From Candidatus Brocadiia bacterium (GTDB taxonomy: Bacteria; Planctomycetota; MHYJ01; WSZJ01), in contig JABWAY010000067.1 of the NCBI GenBank assembly GCA_013360825.1, forward strand, positions 1-14,724: a stretch of DNA of 14,724 nt, in the 5' to 3' direction. The notes under the pieces are model-generated. The model was given only the letters and a program-made list of their open reading frames with translations. It ran no database searches and was not told the origin of the DNA. Positions 1 to 7,218 of the stretch are shown here, one piece after another. The stretch's first letter is position 1. Each line of letters starts with the position of its first letter. The position numbers and the translations under genes were made by a program.

Positions 1-687
1 GGGCACCGGCGGCCTCGGGGACCCGCCCACCGGCGTCTGCGCCCCGCCCGTCCCCGTCGCGGACAGCGGAGGCACGCTCCCCTGACCGCTCGTCGCCTTC
101 CCGTAGTCCCGGTTCAGCCTCTCCAGCACCAGCTTCGAAATCCCCTTCAACGTCGCCAGCACCCCCTCGCCCTTCACCGCCACCGCCTCAAAGACGGGGA
201 GCTTCCACTTGTTCATCTTCTCGTTCATCTCGTCGATCGTCAGGGCGTTCGGCAGGTCGCGCTTGTTGTACTGGAGCACGAACGGCGTCTCCCCCGCGGC
301 CATCCCGTGCGCTTCCATGTTCTCGACGAGATTCTGAAGCGACTCCAGGTTCTCCTGCATCTTGCTGGGGTTGGAGTCGGCGACGAAGACGACGCCGTCG
401 GCCCCCTGGAGGACGAGCTTGCGGGTCGAGTTGTAGTAGACCTGACCCGGCACGGTGTAGAGCTGGAACTTCGTCCGCATGCCCGCGACTTCGCCGAGAT
501 CGAGAGGGAGGAAGTCGAAGAACAGGGTCCGGTCGCCCTCGGTGGCGATGGAGGTCATCTTGCCTTTCGACCCCTGCGGCGCCTTCTGGTGAACGATCTC
601 CAGGTTGGTGGTCTTTCCGGACAGACCGGGACCGTAGTAGACGATCTTGCAGTTGACTTCTCTGCGGGCGAAATTGATCTGGACCAT
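1..687 (-). CDS. mglA: MglA-family small Ras-like GTPase (3' end beyond window)
   Basis: The minus-strand frame is open from ATG at 687 to the window edge (229 codons, no stop), so the C-terminus is missing. The protein is a cytoplasmic GTP-hydrolysing switch of the bacterial MglA family, known to control polarity and motility in Myxococcus. Visible motifs are the P-loop GPGLSGKTT (residues 19-27, K25 and T26), the family-typical switch-2 motif TVPGQ (78-82), a VFVADS strand (100-105) and the guanine-specificity motif NKRD (141-144). The first ~195 residues cover the usual MglA length. About 35 further residues, rich in Pro, Gly, Thr and Ser, form an unusual low-complexity tail. The start lies 16 nt after the stop of the roadblock gene, with a GGAG at 700-703 upstream. 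It is the last visible gene of a four-gene operon. Family assignment is very sure; the cellular role (motility, polarity or other signalling) is not shown by the sequence. Confidence 0.95.
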   Translation of the reverse strand, partial: MVQINFARREVNCKIVYYGPGLSGKTTNLEIVHQKAPQGSKGKMTSIATEGDRTLFFDFLPLDLGEVAGMRTKFQLYTVPGQVYYNSTRKLVLQGADGVVFVADSNPSKMQENLESLQNLVENMEAHGMAAGETPFVLQYNKRDLPNALTIDEMNEKMNKWKLPVFEAVAVKGEGVLATLKGISKLVLERLNRDYGKATSGQGSVPPLSATGTGGAQTPVGGSPRPPVP

Positions 688-703
688 GTGTTCGCGGTGT
701 CTC

Positions 704-1057
704 CTACGTCCGAATCTGACCCATCTGGCGGATTCTGTAGGCCGCGCCCGAAATCGCAATCAGGGTCACGTCCATGTTGATGCGCTGGTCGAGGATCACG
801 ACAAGATAAGCGATGCCGATGTCGATGAACACCATCTTCCCGAACCCGGCTTCCAGCACGAACTTGGAGAGGTTCGGCTGGCCGATCCGGTTGAGCTGGC
901 TGTTGGTCGACTGGATGGCGCCCGAGGCGACCGCGGCGACGACCTCGTCCGAGAGGCCGGTCGTGAGATCGGAGGCCACCACGATGCCGTCCTGGGTGAC
1001 CACCATGCTCCCTTTGACGCCGACTTCCTGGTTCAGCTCGCTCAGGATCTCTTTCAT
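704..1057 (-). CDS. Roadblock/LC7-domain protein, MglB-like GTPase regulator
   Basis: This 117-residue protein is a single roadblock/LC7 domain. It begins with a short amphipathic helix (MKEILSELNQEVGVKG) followed by VVTQDGIVVASD, the characteristic second strand of the fold. A long helix (about 37-62) and the strand pair around GKMVFIDIG and AYLVVILD follow. Family members such as MglB bind MglA-type GTPases and act as GTPase-activating proteins, usually as dimers. The adjacent mglA-type gene, 16 nt downstream, makes that partnership the natural inference. The ATG at 1057 is preceded by GAGGTG, a good ribosome site. The protein is shorter than Myxococcus MglB and is essentially the bare domain, so it could be a non-catalytic scaffold rather than a GAP. 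No active-site residue distinguishes these options, because roadblock GAPs act by reorienting the GTPase. Confidence 0.9.
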   Translation of the reverse strand: MKEILSELNQEVGVKGSMVVTQDGIVVASDLTTGLSDEVVAAVASGAIQSTNSQLNRIGQPNLSKFVLEAGFGKMVFIDIGIAYLVVILDQRINMDVTLIAISGAAYRIRQMGQIRT

Positions 1058-1127
1058 GGCACCTCAGTGGGTTGATCGCACACTCTATCATGCCCGCACC
1101 GCCGAATGCACGGAACCTCTTCGGGGC

Positions 1128-2252
1128 TCAGGCCTTCAGGACGGAGTCGATGAAGGAGTTCATGGCATTGCGGATCACCTCGTCCCGCGTCGACTTCGTC
1201 GTGATCACGGCGATGACATGCCCCCCGGCCTCGGTCATGTGGAGCCGCATTCCCGGCGCCTCCAGGATCCCGCGCTTGAACGACCCGATGTCCATCCGGC
1301 GGCTGGAATCCTCGCTGACGGCGTAAATCGCGTGGACGACCTCGGCCAGCTCGGCGGCCGATCCCTGCTGCACCAGACTGCCCACCACCTTTCCCCCCTG
1401 GTCCATCACCAGCGCCGCCCGGACGCCGTCCACCCGCTTGAAGTCCGCAACCCGCTGCCCGGCCAGCGCCTCGTCGACCCGCGCCGCCAGCGAAGCCTTC
1501 GTTGCCTCGGCCGGAAAAGCGTCCGCCAGCGACTTGTTCTCGGGGGTCGGGCCGCTGCTCCTCTCCACGGTCTTGAACAGGTCCTCCAGGTCGGTGCCGA
1601 GCGGGGGAAGGCCCTGGAGCCGCCCGATCAGGCTGCTCGCCGACGCGTCCTCGGGTGCGAAGCGCATGATCGCATTCAGCGGGATCATCGCCCGGTCGTA
1701 GGCCCCCACCTCCGTCAGCAGGCGCGTCAGCGTGGCCAGCGCCTTGTAGTTCATCGGGTTCGCCCGCGTCGCCGCCTCCAGGTGCTCCACGCATTTCAAC
1801 CCGTCCGACGCCAGCCGCCCGGACTGGTACCGCGCCAGCCGGATCCACCCGTTGATCAGGTGCAGATCCTCGTCGTCCGGAAATCGCGACAGACCGTCCG
1901 CCCCGAGTTCCAGCGCCCGGTTCAGGTCGTTCATCTCCTTCATGTACAGCTCCGAGAGCCGGACGAACGTCTGCGCGGTCGGCCGCGTCTCCAGTTCCTT
2001 GTGGAGCTTGTTCAGCGCGTTCTGGTTGTGCAGCCGCATCACCCGCACGTGCATGTCCCGGATCGCGGGGGAGTCGGGAAACCGGTCGATCGCCCGCCGC
2101 GCCGTCTCGACCGCATTGTTCACTTCGCCCTGCTGCTGGTACTTGTCCACCAGCGTGCAGATCGCCGCCGGGGTCATGTTCCGGCGGACCTCCGCCTCGA
2201 GCTTTTCCAGCTCCCTGCGGCGGTTCCACGGAAGCCAGGAGAACCATCCCAT
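1128..2252 (-). CDS. TPR protein with C-terminal roadblock-like domain
   Basis: This 374-residue protein is predicted to be cytoplasmic: the N-terminal Trp-rich stretch (MGWFSWLPWNRRRELEKLEAEV) is too short and too charged to be a clear membrane segment. Residues ~30-215 are helical repeats of TPR type, with a recognisable A-ALE-like pattern (for example NNAVETARRAIDRFPDSP and LNRALELGADGLSRFPDD). A linker follows, then a region (~255-374) with roadblock/LC7 character: DFKRVDGVRAALVMDQGGKVVGS, a helix over EVVHAIYAVSEDS, and the strand GGHVIAVIT. TPRs normally bind partner proteins, and the roadblock half could pair with the separate roadblock protein or with the GTPase. The start is two nt after the stop of the upstream gene, with a GGAG at 2261-2264, so translation is probably coupled. 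The TPR call is firm, the roadblock call somewhat less so. The combination suggests an adaptor between the membrane protein and the GTPase (inference). Confidence 0.82.
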   Translation of the reverse strand: MGWFSWLPWNRRRELEKLEAEVRRNMTPAAICTLVDKYQQQGEVNNAVETARRAIDRFPDSPAIRDMHVRVMRLHNQNALNKLHKELETRPTAQTFVRLSELYMKEMNDLNRALELGADGLSRFPDDEDLHLINGWIRLARYQSGRLASDGLKCVEHLEAATRANPMNYKALATLTRLLTEVGAYDRAMIPLNAIMRFAPEDASASSLIGRLQGLPPLGTDLEDLFKTVERSSGPTPENKSLADAFPAEATKASLAARVDEALAGQRVADFKRVDGVRAALVMDQGGKVVGSLVQQGSAAELAEVVHAIYAVSEDSSRRMDIGSFKRGILEAPGMRLHMTEAGGHVIAVITTKSTRDEVIRNAMNSFIDSVLKA

Positions 2253-2254
2253 GC

Positions 2255-5200
2255 TCAGCGCTCCACGGCGTAGAGGTACTTGTCGGTCGAGCCGAACACC
2301 ACGAAGTTGCGGCCCGACTGAGACGCGAGGACGGGGGACCCGTTGACGGCACCTTCGCAGGCGAAGCGCCAGCGCGCCTCGCCCGTCTTCTGCGAGACGG
2401 CGTACAGACAGCCGTCTTCGGCTCCGAAGTACACCGTTTCGTCCCCCACGACCGGTGTTCCCCTGATGGCCTTGTCCTTGGTGATCAGGAACGGCGAGTC
2501 CCAGGCTTCCTTCCGCTGGCGCAGGTCGACGGCGAAGAGCGATCCGCTGCTGCCGAACCAGGCGATGTCTCCGCTGACGCAGACGCCGCTGGTCAGGGAG
2601 GGCTTGCCGCTAGGATATTTCCACTCCGTGCGGCCATCAAGCGAGATGAGGTAGAGGCCGCCGTCCTCGCAGCAGACCACGAGGAGCGAGTTCCAGGATG
2701 CGATCGCGCCCACCGGCGCGCCGCCGAGCGGCACGGACCAGGTTTCCCGCCCCGTTGCAAGATCGGCCGCCCGCACCTTGCCGTCCGCGCTGCCGAAGTA
2801 GACCCGGTCGCGGGAGACCCACGGGCGCCCCCGGACGGGTTTCGGGGTCGCCGCGGTCCACTGAACGGTTCCGGAGACGGTCTGAAGGGCGTAGAGTTTT
2901 CCGTCGTCGCACCCGACGAGCACAAGCGCGTCGTTGTCGGTGACGACCGGGGTGCCCTGCACCGCGCCGCCGGTCTCCGACTTCCACTTTTCCCGGCCCG
3001 TCCGCGCATCCAGGCACACGACGCGGCTGTCCGCCGTGCCGAAGTAGAGCCGTCCCTCCTTCGAGGCGGGAGAGGCGTGCAGCGGGGAGGCCCCGGTCGC
3101 CTCGTACGGCGAGGGCCAGATCTTTGCCTGCGGATTGGCGACGTCGAAGGCATGCACGCGCCCGTCCGCGGTCGCCGCGATGACGCGGCCGCCGTCGAGG
3201 CACGGCGTCCCCTCCACCGCGCCGCCCAGCATCTGCCTCCAGGCATGCTGCTTGGTCAGTTCGACCGGGACGATCGGCGTGCCGGGCTGCAGCGCCTGGG
3301 TGCGGTCCGCGAAGGTCGGGAGCCTGAGCACGACCTCGCCGGGCTGCTCCACGGGAGGAAGGTCGACGCGGCACGGCGCCGTCCCGATCACGTCCCCGTT
3401 GAGCAGCACCTGGGCGCCCGGCGGCGTCGTCTGGATCCAGTAGGGGAGCCTGGACGCGATCGCCTGCGGGGACTTCGGGACCTGGCGGATCATCTCGCGG
3501 ACCCGGTTGTGCGCCAGCTCGATCCGGTTCTGCTGCAGCGCCTCCTCCACCTGCACGCCCAGGGCGGCCGCCTTCCGGAGGTATTCCTCGATGCGCCGGA
3601 CCGCGCCGCCGGATTCCTCCGCCAGCGCCCGGCTCCCGCGCTCCTCGGCCCACTGCTGGACTCCCTGCCAGACCTTCAGGGCCTCGGGCATGTTCGGCTT
3701 CGGTCCGTCCTCGAGACTCCGCGCCCGCGCCATCTGGTCCCGCTGCTCCTTCTCCGCCGCCAGCTCCGCCGCGCGGCGCTCCTCGACCTTCCGCTTGTCC
3801 AGGTCCTGCCCGGCCGAGCGCAGCCGCTCCACCTCCTTCAGCGCGTCCGCGACCCGCCCGGACACCAGACTCCACCCGTGCCGCCGGTCCATCTCCCGGT
3901 ACTTCTCCGCAGCCTGCTCCCACTTCTTCTCCACGATGAACGCCTGCGCCTCCCGGTCGATCTCCCGCCAGGTCCGGCGCGCCTGCACCTCGTTCCAGCC
4001 GAGCACGAGGAGCAGCAGCCCCCCCACGCCGATCCCCGTCCAGGTCGCGGTTCTCATGAGGCGGCGCTTCTTCTCCGCGGCCCTCTCCCCGACGATGCGT
4101 TCGATTTTGAAGCGGATATCGGTGCGGTTGGGGAGGACCTGGAGGACTTTGCGGGCGAGGGCGTCGACGTCCGCGTGGCCGCTCGGCAGGTGGTCGATTG
4201 CGGAGGTGAGATGGCGGCCGCAGCCGTCGGCGTCTCCGAGATCATGGCAGAGGGCGGCGGTCCGGAGCCGGATCTCGGTGTCCGCAGGCCGGAAGACGGC
4301 GAGCGCCTCGCCGACCTCCCGCGCGTTCGCGTGGTCCCCGGCCGCCATGAGGACCGGGAAGATCTTCTCGCCGAGCCGCGCGGCGTCCTGGTTCATGCGG
4401 AGATCGCGCAGGAGCCTGAACGCGGCGAACGAGACGGCGGGGTCGTCCGGCCGGCACTCGAGCGCCTGGCGGAATCCCTGGAGCGCCTCCTCGCGGTGAC
4501 CGCGGTTCTCCCAGATGCGCGCCATCTCCGCGTAACAGGTGAAGGCCTCGTCCTCCAGCCCTTCCTGCCGGAGAAGGAGCGCCAGCTCCTGCTGCGGGAC
4601 CAGGTTCTCGTGGTCGAGATCCACGGCACATTTCAGGATCCGGATTCCGCGTTTCCGGTCGCCTCCCGCGGCGAGTTTCCGCCCCATCGCCAGGAGCTCC
4701 TCCTGGGGCAGCCGGCGGATCCCCTGCTGCGTCAGGAGCGTGTAGAGGGCCTTGCAGGCGGCGAAGCGGCTGAGGCCGGACTCCTCGACGATCTGGTCGA
4801 CGGTGCGGGTGGCGTCGGTGAGCCGGCCGATCACCTTGAGCGAGGGGTCCTCGGCCGCGTTGACCAGCGCGGCGCCGGTCTTCGTCAGGACGAAGATCTC
4901 ATTCGCGCTGGGGATCGCCTGGTTGATCAGCGACCACTCGTCGATGCGGCGGCTGGCCTCGAACAGGAGGGCGTTCACATCGAACTTCAGGGATGTGACC
5001 GGCTTGTCCGCGTCCATGAGCTCGGGCGTCGGCGGGCCGTCGATGAACTCGAACGCGGCCTTCTTCCAGCTGAACAGGTCGAAGATCTCGTCCTCGATCT
5101 GCGATCGGATGAGCCCCTGGATGTCCTCGATCGTGGCGATTCCCCGGTCGACGACGATTTCGCCGAGGCGCTTTCCCGTCCCCTTCTGCGCCGCGAGGAG

Positions 5201-5431
5201 TTCCTTGAGCTGGTCGGGGGAGATTTTTCCGGCCTTCAGGAGGTGGTCGCCGAGCCGGAGTCCTTTGCGCGACCCCATGGAGAGCAGCGAGAGTCCTTCG
5301 CGGCCGAAGTAGATGCATTTCCGGCTCTCGCCGTCGCCGACGACGAGGGTCCCCTCCTTTTGGGAGTTGGCGAGGGTCTGGAATATGTCGGCGAGACCGA
5401 GTGTGGACAGGTCTCCCCTGAATCCGCCCAC
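2255..5431 (-). CDS. DUF4388-TPR-transmembrane-PEGA-PQQ beta-propeller protein
   Basis: This 1058-residue protein has at least six recognisable regions. Residues 1-165 resemble DUF4388 (PATAN-type) domains seen with bacterial GTPases; the insert at ~60-115 resembles the helical N-terminal domain of type II/IV secretion ATPases. Residues ~195-242 look like a winged helix and ~250-430 like TPR helices. One hydrophobic helix spans 464-479, preceded by the basic stretch KKRRLMR, which predicts N-in/C-out topology. Residues ~485-650 are charged helices, probably coiled coil. Residues 665-700 are a PEGA domain (TTPPGAQVLLNGDVIGTAP). Residues ~730-1058 hold eight PQQ/BamB-type propeller repeats of the form DGxLYALD...TGxxxW. 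The start is GTG, chosen for the GGAGG at 5436-5440. It is first in an operon with two roadblock proteins and an MglA GTPase, so a membrane sensor or envelope anchor feeding that GTPase is the likely role. The ligand is unknown. Domain calls are by eye; the propeller, PEGA and membrane helix are clearest. Confidence 0.88.
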   Translation of the reverse strand: MGGFRGDLSTLGLADIFQTLANSQKEGTLVVGDGESRKCIYFGREGLSLLSMGSRKGLRLGDHLLKAGKISPDQLKELLAAQKGTGKRLGEIVVDRGIATIEDIQGLIRSQIEDEIFDLFSWKKAAFEFIDGPPTPELMDADKPVTSLKFDVNALLFEASRRIDEWSLINQAIPSANEIFVLTKTGAALVNAAEDPSLKVIGRLTDATRTVDQIVEESGLSRFAACKALYTLLTQQGIRRLPQEELLAMGRKLAAGGDRKRGIRILKCAVDLDHENLVPQQELALLLRQEGLEDEAFTCYAEMARIWENRGHREEALQGFRQALECRPDDPAVSFAAFRLLRDLRMNQDAARLGEKIFPVLMAAGDHANAREVGEALAVFRPADTEIRLRTAALCHDLGDADGCGRHLTSAIDHLPSGHADVDALARKVLQVLPNRTDIRFKIERIVGERAAEKKRRLMRTATWTGIGVGGLLLLVLGWNEVQARRTWREIDREAQAFIVEKKWEQAAEKYREMDRRHGWSLVSGRVADALKEVERLRSAGQDLDKRKVEERRAAELAAEKEQRDQMARARSLEDGPKPNMPEALKVWQGVQQWAEERGSRALAEESGGAVRRIEEYLRKAAALGVQVEEALQQNRIELAHNRVREMIRQVPKSPQAIASRLPYWIQTTPPGAQVLLNGDVIGTAPCRVDLPPVEQPGEVVLRLPTFADRTQALQPGTPIVPVELTKQHAWRQMLGGAVEGTPCLDGGRVIAATADGRVHAFDVANPQAKIWPSPYEATGASPLHASPASKEGRLYFGTADSRVVCLDARTGREKWKSETGGAVQGTPVVTDNDALVLVGCDDGKLYALQTVSGTVQWTAATPKPVRGRPWVSRDRVYFGSADGKVRAADLATGRETWSVPLGGAPVGAIASWNSLLVVCCEDGGLYLISLDGRTEWKYPSGKPSLTSGVCVSGDIAWFGSSGSLFAVDLRQRKEAWDSPFLITKDKAIRGTPVVGDETVYFGAEDGCLYAVSQKTGEARWRFACEGAVNGSPVLASQSGRNFVVFGSTDKYLYAVER

Positions 5432-5491
5432 GACGCCTCCAGATCCGGAGAAACACCCCGCTGAGCGACCGGCCGTCAGACGTAAGTGCTT

Positions 5492-5520
5492 CTTCTACAT
5501 GAATCTAGGGCGCGAGTCAA
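5492..5520 (-). promoter_or_regulatory. Candidate sigma70-type promoter of the GTPase operon
   Basis: On the minus strand TTGACT (5515-5520) is followed after 17 nt by TAGAAG (5492-5497), matching the -35 and -10 consensus at 5 of 6 and 4 of 6 positions. It lies about 60 nt upstream of the GTG start at 5431, in the only sizeable gap before the operon. This is a match by eye with no experimental support, and consensus in this organism may differ. Confidence 0.4.
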
Positions 5521-5564
5521 GCGGCCCGGAATGCACGGCCGACCAGGGCCGAGGCACAAACTTT

Positions 5565-5593
5565 TTGCGGAAGCGCGAATTTCCGGGTACGGT
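5565..5593 (+). promoter_or_regulatory. Weak candidate promoter of the STAS gene
   Basis: TTGCGG (5565-5570) and TACGGT (5588-5593) are separated by 17 nt, and each matches the sigma70 consensus at only three positions. The placement, about 30 nt before the ATG at 5623, is right for a divergent gene. If real, it also argues against the alternative TTG start at 5593, which would fall inside the -10 element. Confidence 0.25.
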
Positions 5594-5622
5594 TGAGCCG
5601 TGGACTTCACCGGGGACGGGAC

Positions 5623-5976
5623 ATGGCCGACACGAAACGAATCCCTTACATCGTCAAAGATGGCGTCCTGAGACTCCAGGGGACGCTCAAATACAACGAC
5701 CGCGAGCTCCGGCTCGCGTGCATGATGCTCATCCAGGGACCTCACCCCGTCGTGACCATGGACCTGTCGGGCGTGCCGAGCCTGTGCAGCCCCGAGATCC
5801 AGTTCATCGCCAAGATGGCGGACAGCGCCCGGGAGCGGGGGAAGGTGATGAAGATCCGATTGTCATCCACCGCGCACGCCATCGTCCGCGATCTTGAACT
5901 CGGCGGCATCATCCAGGTCGAGGAGGTCGATGCCCGCGCGCTTCCGGGACCTCCCCCCCCGCCGGTCAAGGCCTGA
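5623..5976 (+). CDS. STAS-domain protein, anti-sigma-factor-antagonist-like
   Basis: This 117-residue cytoplasmic protein has the STAS layout: N-terminal strands (VKDGVLRLQGTL), the strand VVTMDLSGV (43-51) leading into the regulatory loop, a long helix (58-72), the strand VMKIRLSS and a final helix ending GGIIQVEEV. STAS proteins such as SpoIIAA are switched by phosphorylation of a loop Ser in a D-S-S/T-G-type motif. Here the loop reads SLCSPEIQ: a Ser (S56) is kept, but the surrounding Asp and Gly are not, so kinase recognition is uncertain. A Pro-rich tail (PGPPPPPVKA) ends the protein. The ATG at 5623, preceded by GGGGACGGG, is preferred over an in-frame TTG at 5593 because the fold begins only after it. 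The gene is divergent from the GTPase operon and 47 nt upstream of the transsulfuration gene. No adjacent kinase or anti-sigma partner is visible. Confidence 0.78.
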   Translation: MADTKRIPYIVKDGVLRLQGTLKYNDRELRLACMMLIQGPHPVVTMDLSGVPSLCSPEIQFIAKMADSARERGKVMKIRLSSTAHAIVRDLELGGIIQVEEVDARALPGPPPPPVKA

Positions 5977-6023
5977 ACCCGGGGGGCGCCCCCACACCTT
6001 TCTTCCCGCGAGGACTCTCTCCC

Positions 6024-7196
6024 ATGCCCCGTCGAACCCGCCCCGCCACCGCCGACCGCTTCGCCACCCTCGCCATCCACGCCGGACAGGCCCCGGACCC
6101 GACGACGGGGGCGATCATGACCCCGATTTACGCGACATCCACCTATGTGCAGGAAAAGCCCGGGGTGCACAAGGGGTACGACTACTCGCGCACGAACAAT
6201 CCGACGCGGGCCGCGCTGGAAAGCAACCTCGCCGCGCTCGAGGGAGCCCGGTACGGGCTGGCGTTCTCCAGCGGCTGCGGGGCGGCGGACACGCTTCTGG
6301 GGGGGCTGCTGAAGACGGGGGACCATGTCGTCAGCGGGAGCGACGTCTACGGCGGGACCTACCGGCTGTTCACACGGGTGTTCCGGAAATTCGGCGTGGA
6401 TTTCACGTTTGTGGACACCTCGGTGCCGGGGGCGATCGAGGGGGCGTGGCGGCCGGCGACCCGTCTGCTCTGGCTCGAATCCCCGTCGAACCCCCTTCTC
6501 AAGATCACCGACCTCCGGGCGGCCTGCGGATTCGCGCGGAAGCACGGTGCGGTCAGCGTGGTGGACAACACGTTTGCGACGCCGGTGCTGCAGCAGCCAC
6601 TGTCGCTGGGGGCGTCGGTGGTCCTCCACTCGACGACGAAATATCTGGGGGGACATTCGGACACGGTCGGCGGGGCGCTTCTGATGAACGACCGTGCGCT
6701 CTGGAAGGAGCTCAAGTATTTCCAGAATGCGATCGGCGCGATTCCCGGGCCGTTCGACAGCTGGCTGGTGCTGCGGGGGACGAAGACGGTCCACGTCCGG
6801 GTCGAGCGCGCCTGCGAGAATGCGCGCCGGATCGCGGCCTGGCTCTCGCGCAGGCCCGAGGTGACGCGCATCCACTACCCGGGTCTCCGGTCGGATGCGG
6901 GGCATGCGGTCGCGAAGAAGCAGATGAAGGATTTCGGGGCGATGATCTCGTTCGACATGCGCGGGACGCTCGCGCGGAGCGTCCGGTTCATCAGTTCCAC
7001 GAGGCTCTTTGCGCTCGCCGAGTCCCTGGGCGGCGTGGAGTCCCTGATCGAGCACCCGGCGTCGATGACGCACGGGTCGATCCCCCGGGAGGAGCGGCTG
7101 AAGTCCGGGCTGACGGACGGGCTGGTGCGGCTGAGCGTGGGGATCGAGGACGTGCGCGACCTGGTCGCGGACCTGGAGCAGGCGCTGAAGCGATAG
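6024..7196 (+). CDS. Cystathionine gamma-lyase/gamma-synthase family PLP enzyme
   Basis: This is a 390-residue fold-type I PLP enzyme of the Cys/Met-metabolism family, at full family length. The Schiff-base lysine is K206 in HSTTKYLGGHSD. D181 in VVDNTFATP contacts the PLP pyridine nitrogen, YSRTNNPT (54-61) contributes the neighbouring-subunit phosphate contacts, and Y109 in DVYGGTYR stacks on the cofactor. E333 in LAESLGGVESL matches the Glu found in gamma-lyases and gamma-synthases, arguing against cystathionine beta-lyase. The neighbouring convergent cystathionine beta-synthase gene makes the lyase direction (cystathionine to cysteine, 2-oxobutyrate and ammonia) the better guess, because the pair would form the reverse transsulfuration pathway. 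Gamma-synthase or methionine gamma-lyase activity cannot be excluded from sequence alone. The start ATG follows GAGGAC with normal spacing. The enzyme is expected to be a cytoplasmic tetramer. Confidence 0.92.
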   Translation: MPRRTRPATADRFATLAIHAGQAPDPTTGAIMTPIYATSTYVQEKPGVHKGYDYSRTNNPTRAALESNLAALEGARYGLAFSSGCGAADTLLGGLLKTGDHVVSGSDVYGGTYRLFTRVFRKFGVDFTFVDTSVPGAIEGAWRPATRLLWLESPSNPLLKITDLRAACGFARKHGAVSVVDNTFATPVLQQPLSLGASVVLHSTTKYLGGHSDTVGGALLMNDRALWKELKYFQNAIGAIPGPFDSWLVLRGTKTVHVRVERACENARRIAAWLSRRPEVTRIHYPGLRSDAGHAVAKKQMKDFGAMISFDMRGTLARSVRFISSTRLFALAESLGGVESLIEHPASMTHGSIPREERLKSGLTDGLVRLSVGIEDVRDLVADLEQALKR

Positions 7197-7218
7197 GGCC
7201 TGTGCGCGGCTGTCCGCC

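Noticed and set aside
1054..2352. Minus-strand open frame of 432 codons in another frame over the TPR-roadblock gene
   Set aside because: Gly/Arg/Ala-rich with no motifs, while the overlapping frame encodes clear TPR helices.
3077..5464. Long plus-strand open frame (795 codons) opposite the DUF4388-PQQ gene
   Set aside because: No recognisable domain; its composition follows from high-GC third positions of the real minus-strand gene.
5982..5993. Palindrome GGGGGCGCCCCC between the STAS and transsulfuration genes, considered as a terminator
   Set aside because: It has almost no loop and no T-run follows, so a functional intrinsic terminator is not supported.
7197..7218. Possible bidirectional terminator between the two convergent transsulfuration genes
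   Set aside because: No stem-loop with T-run could be found in the 22-nt spacer.
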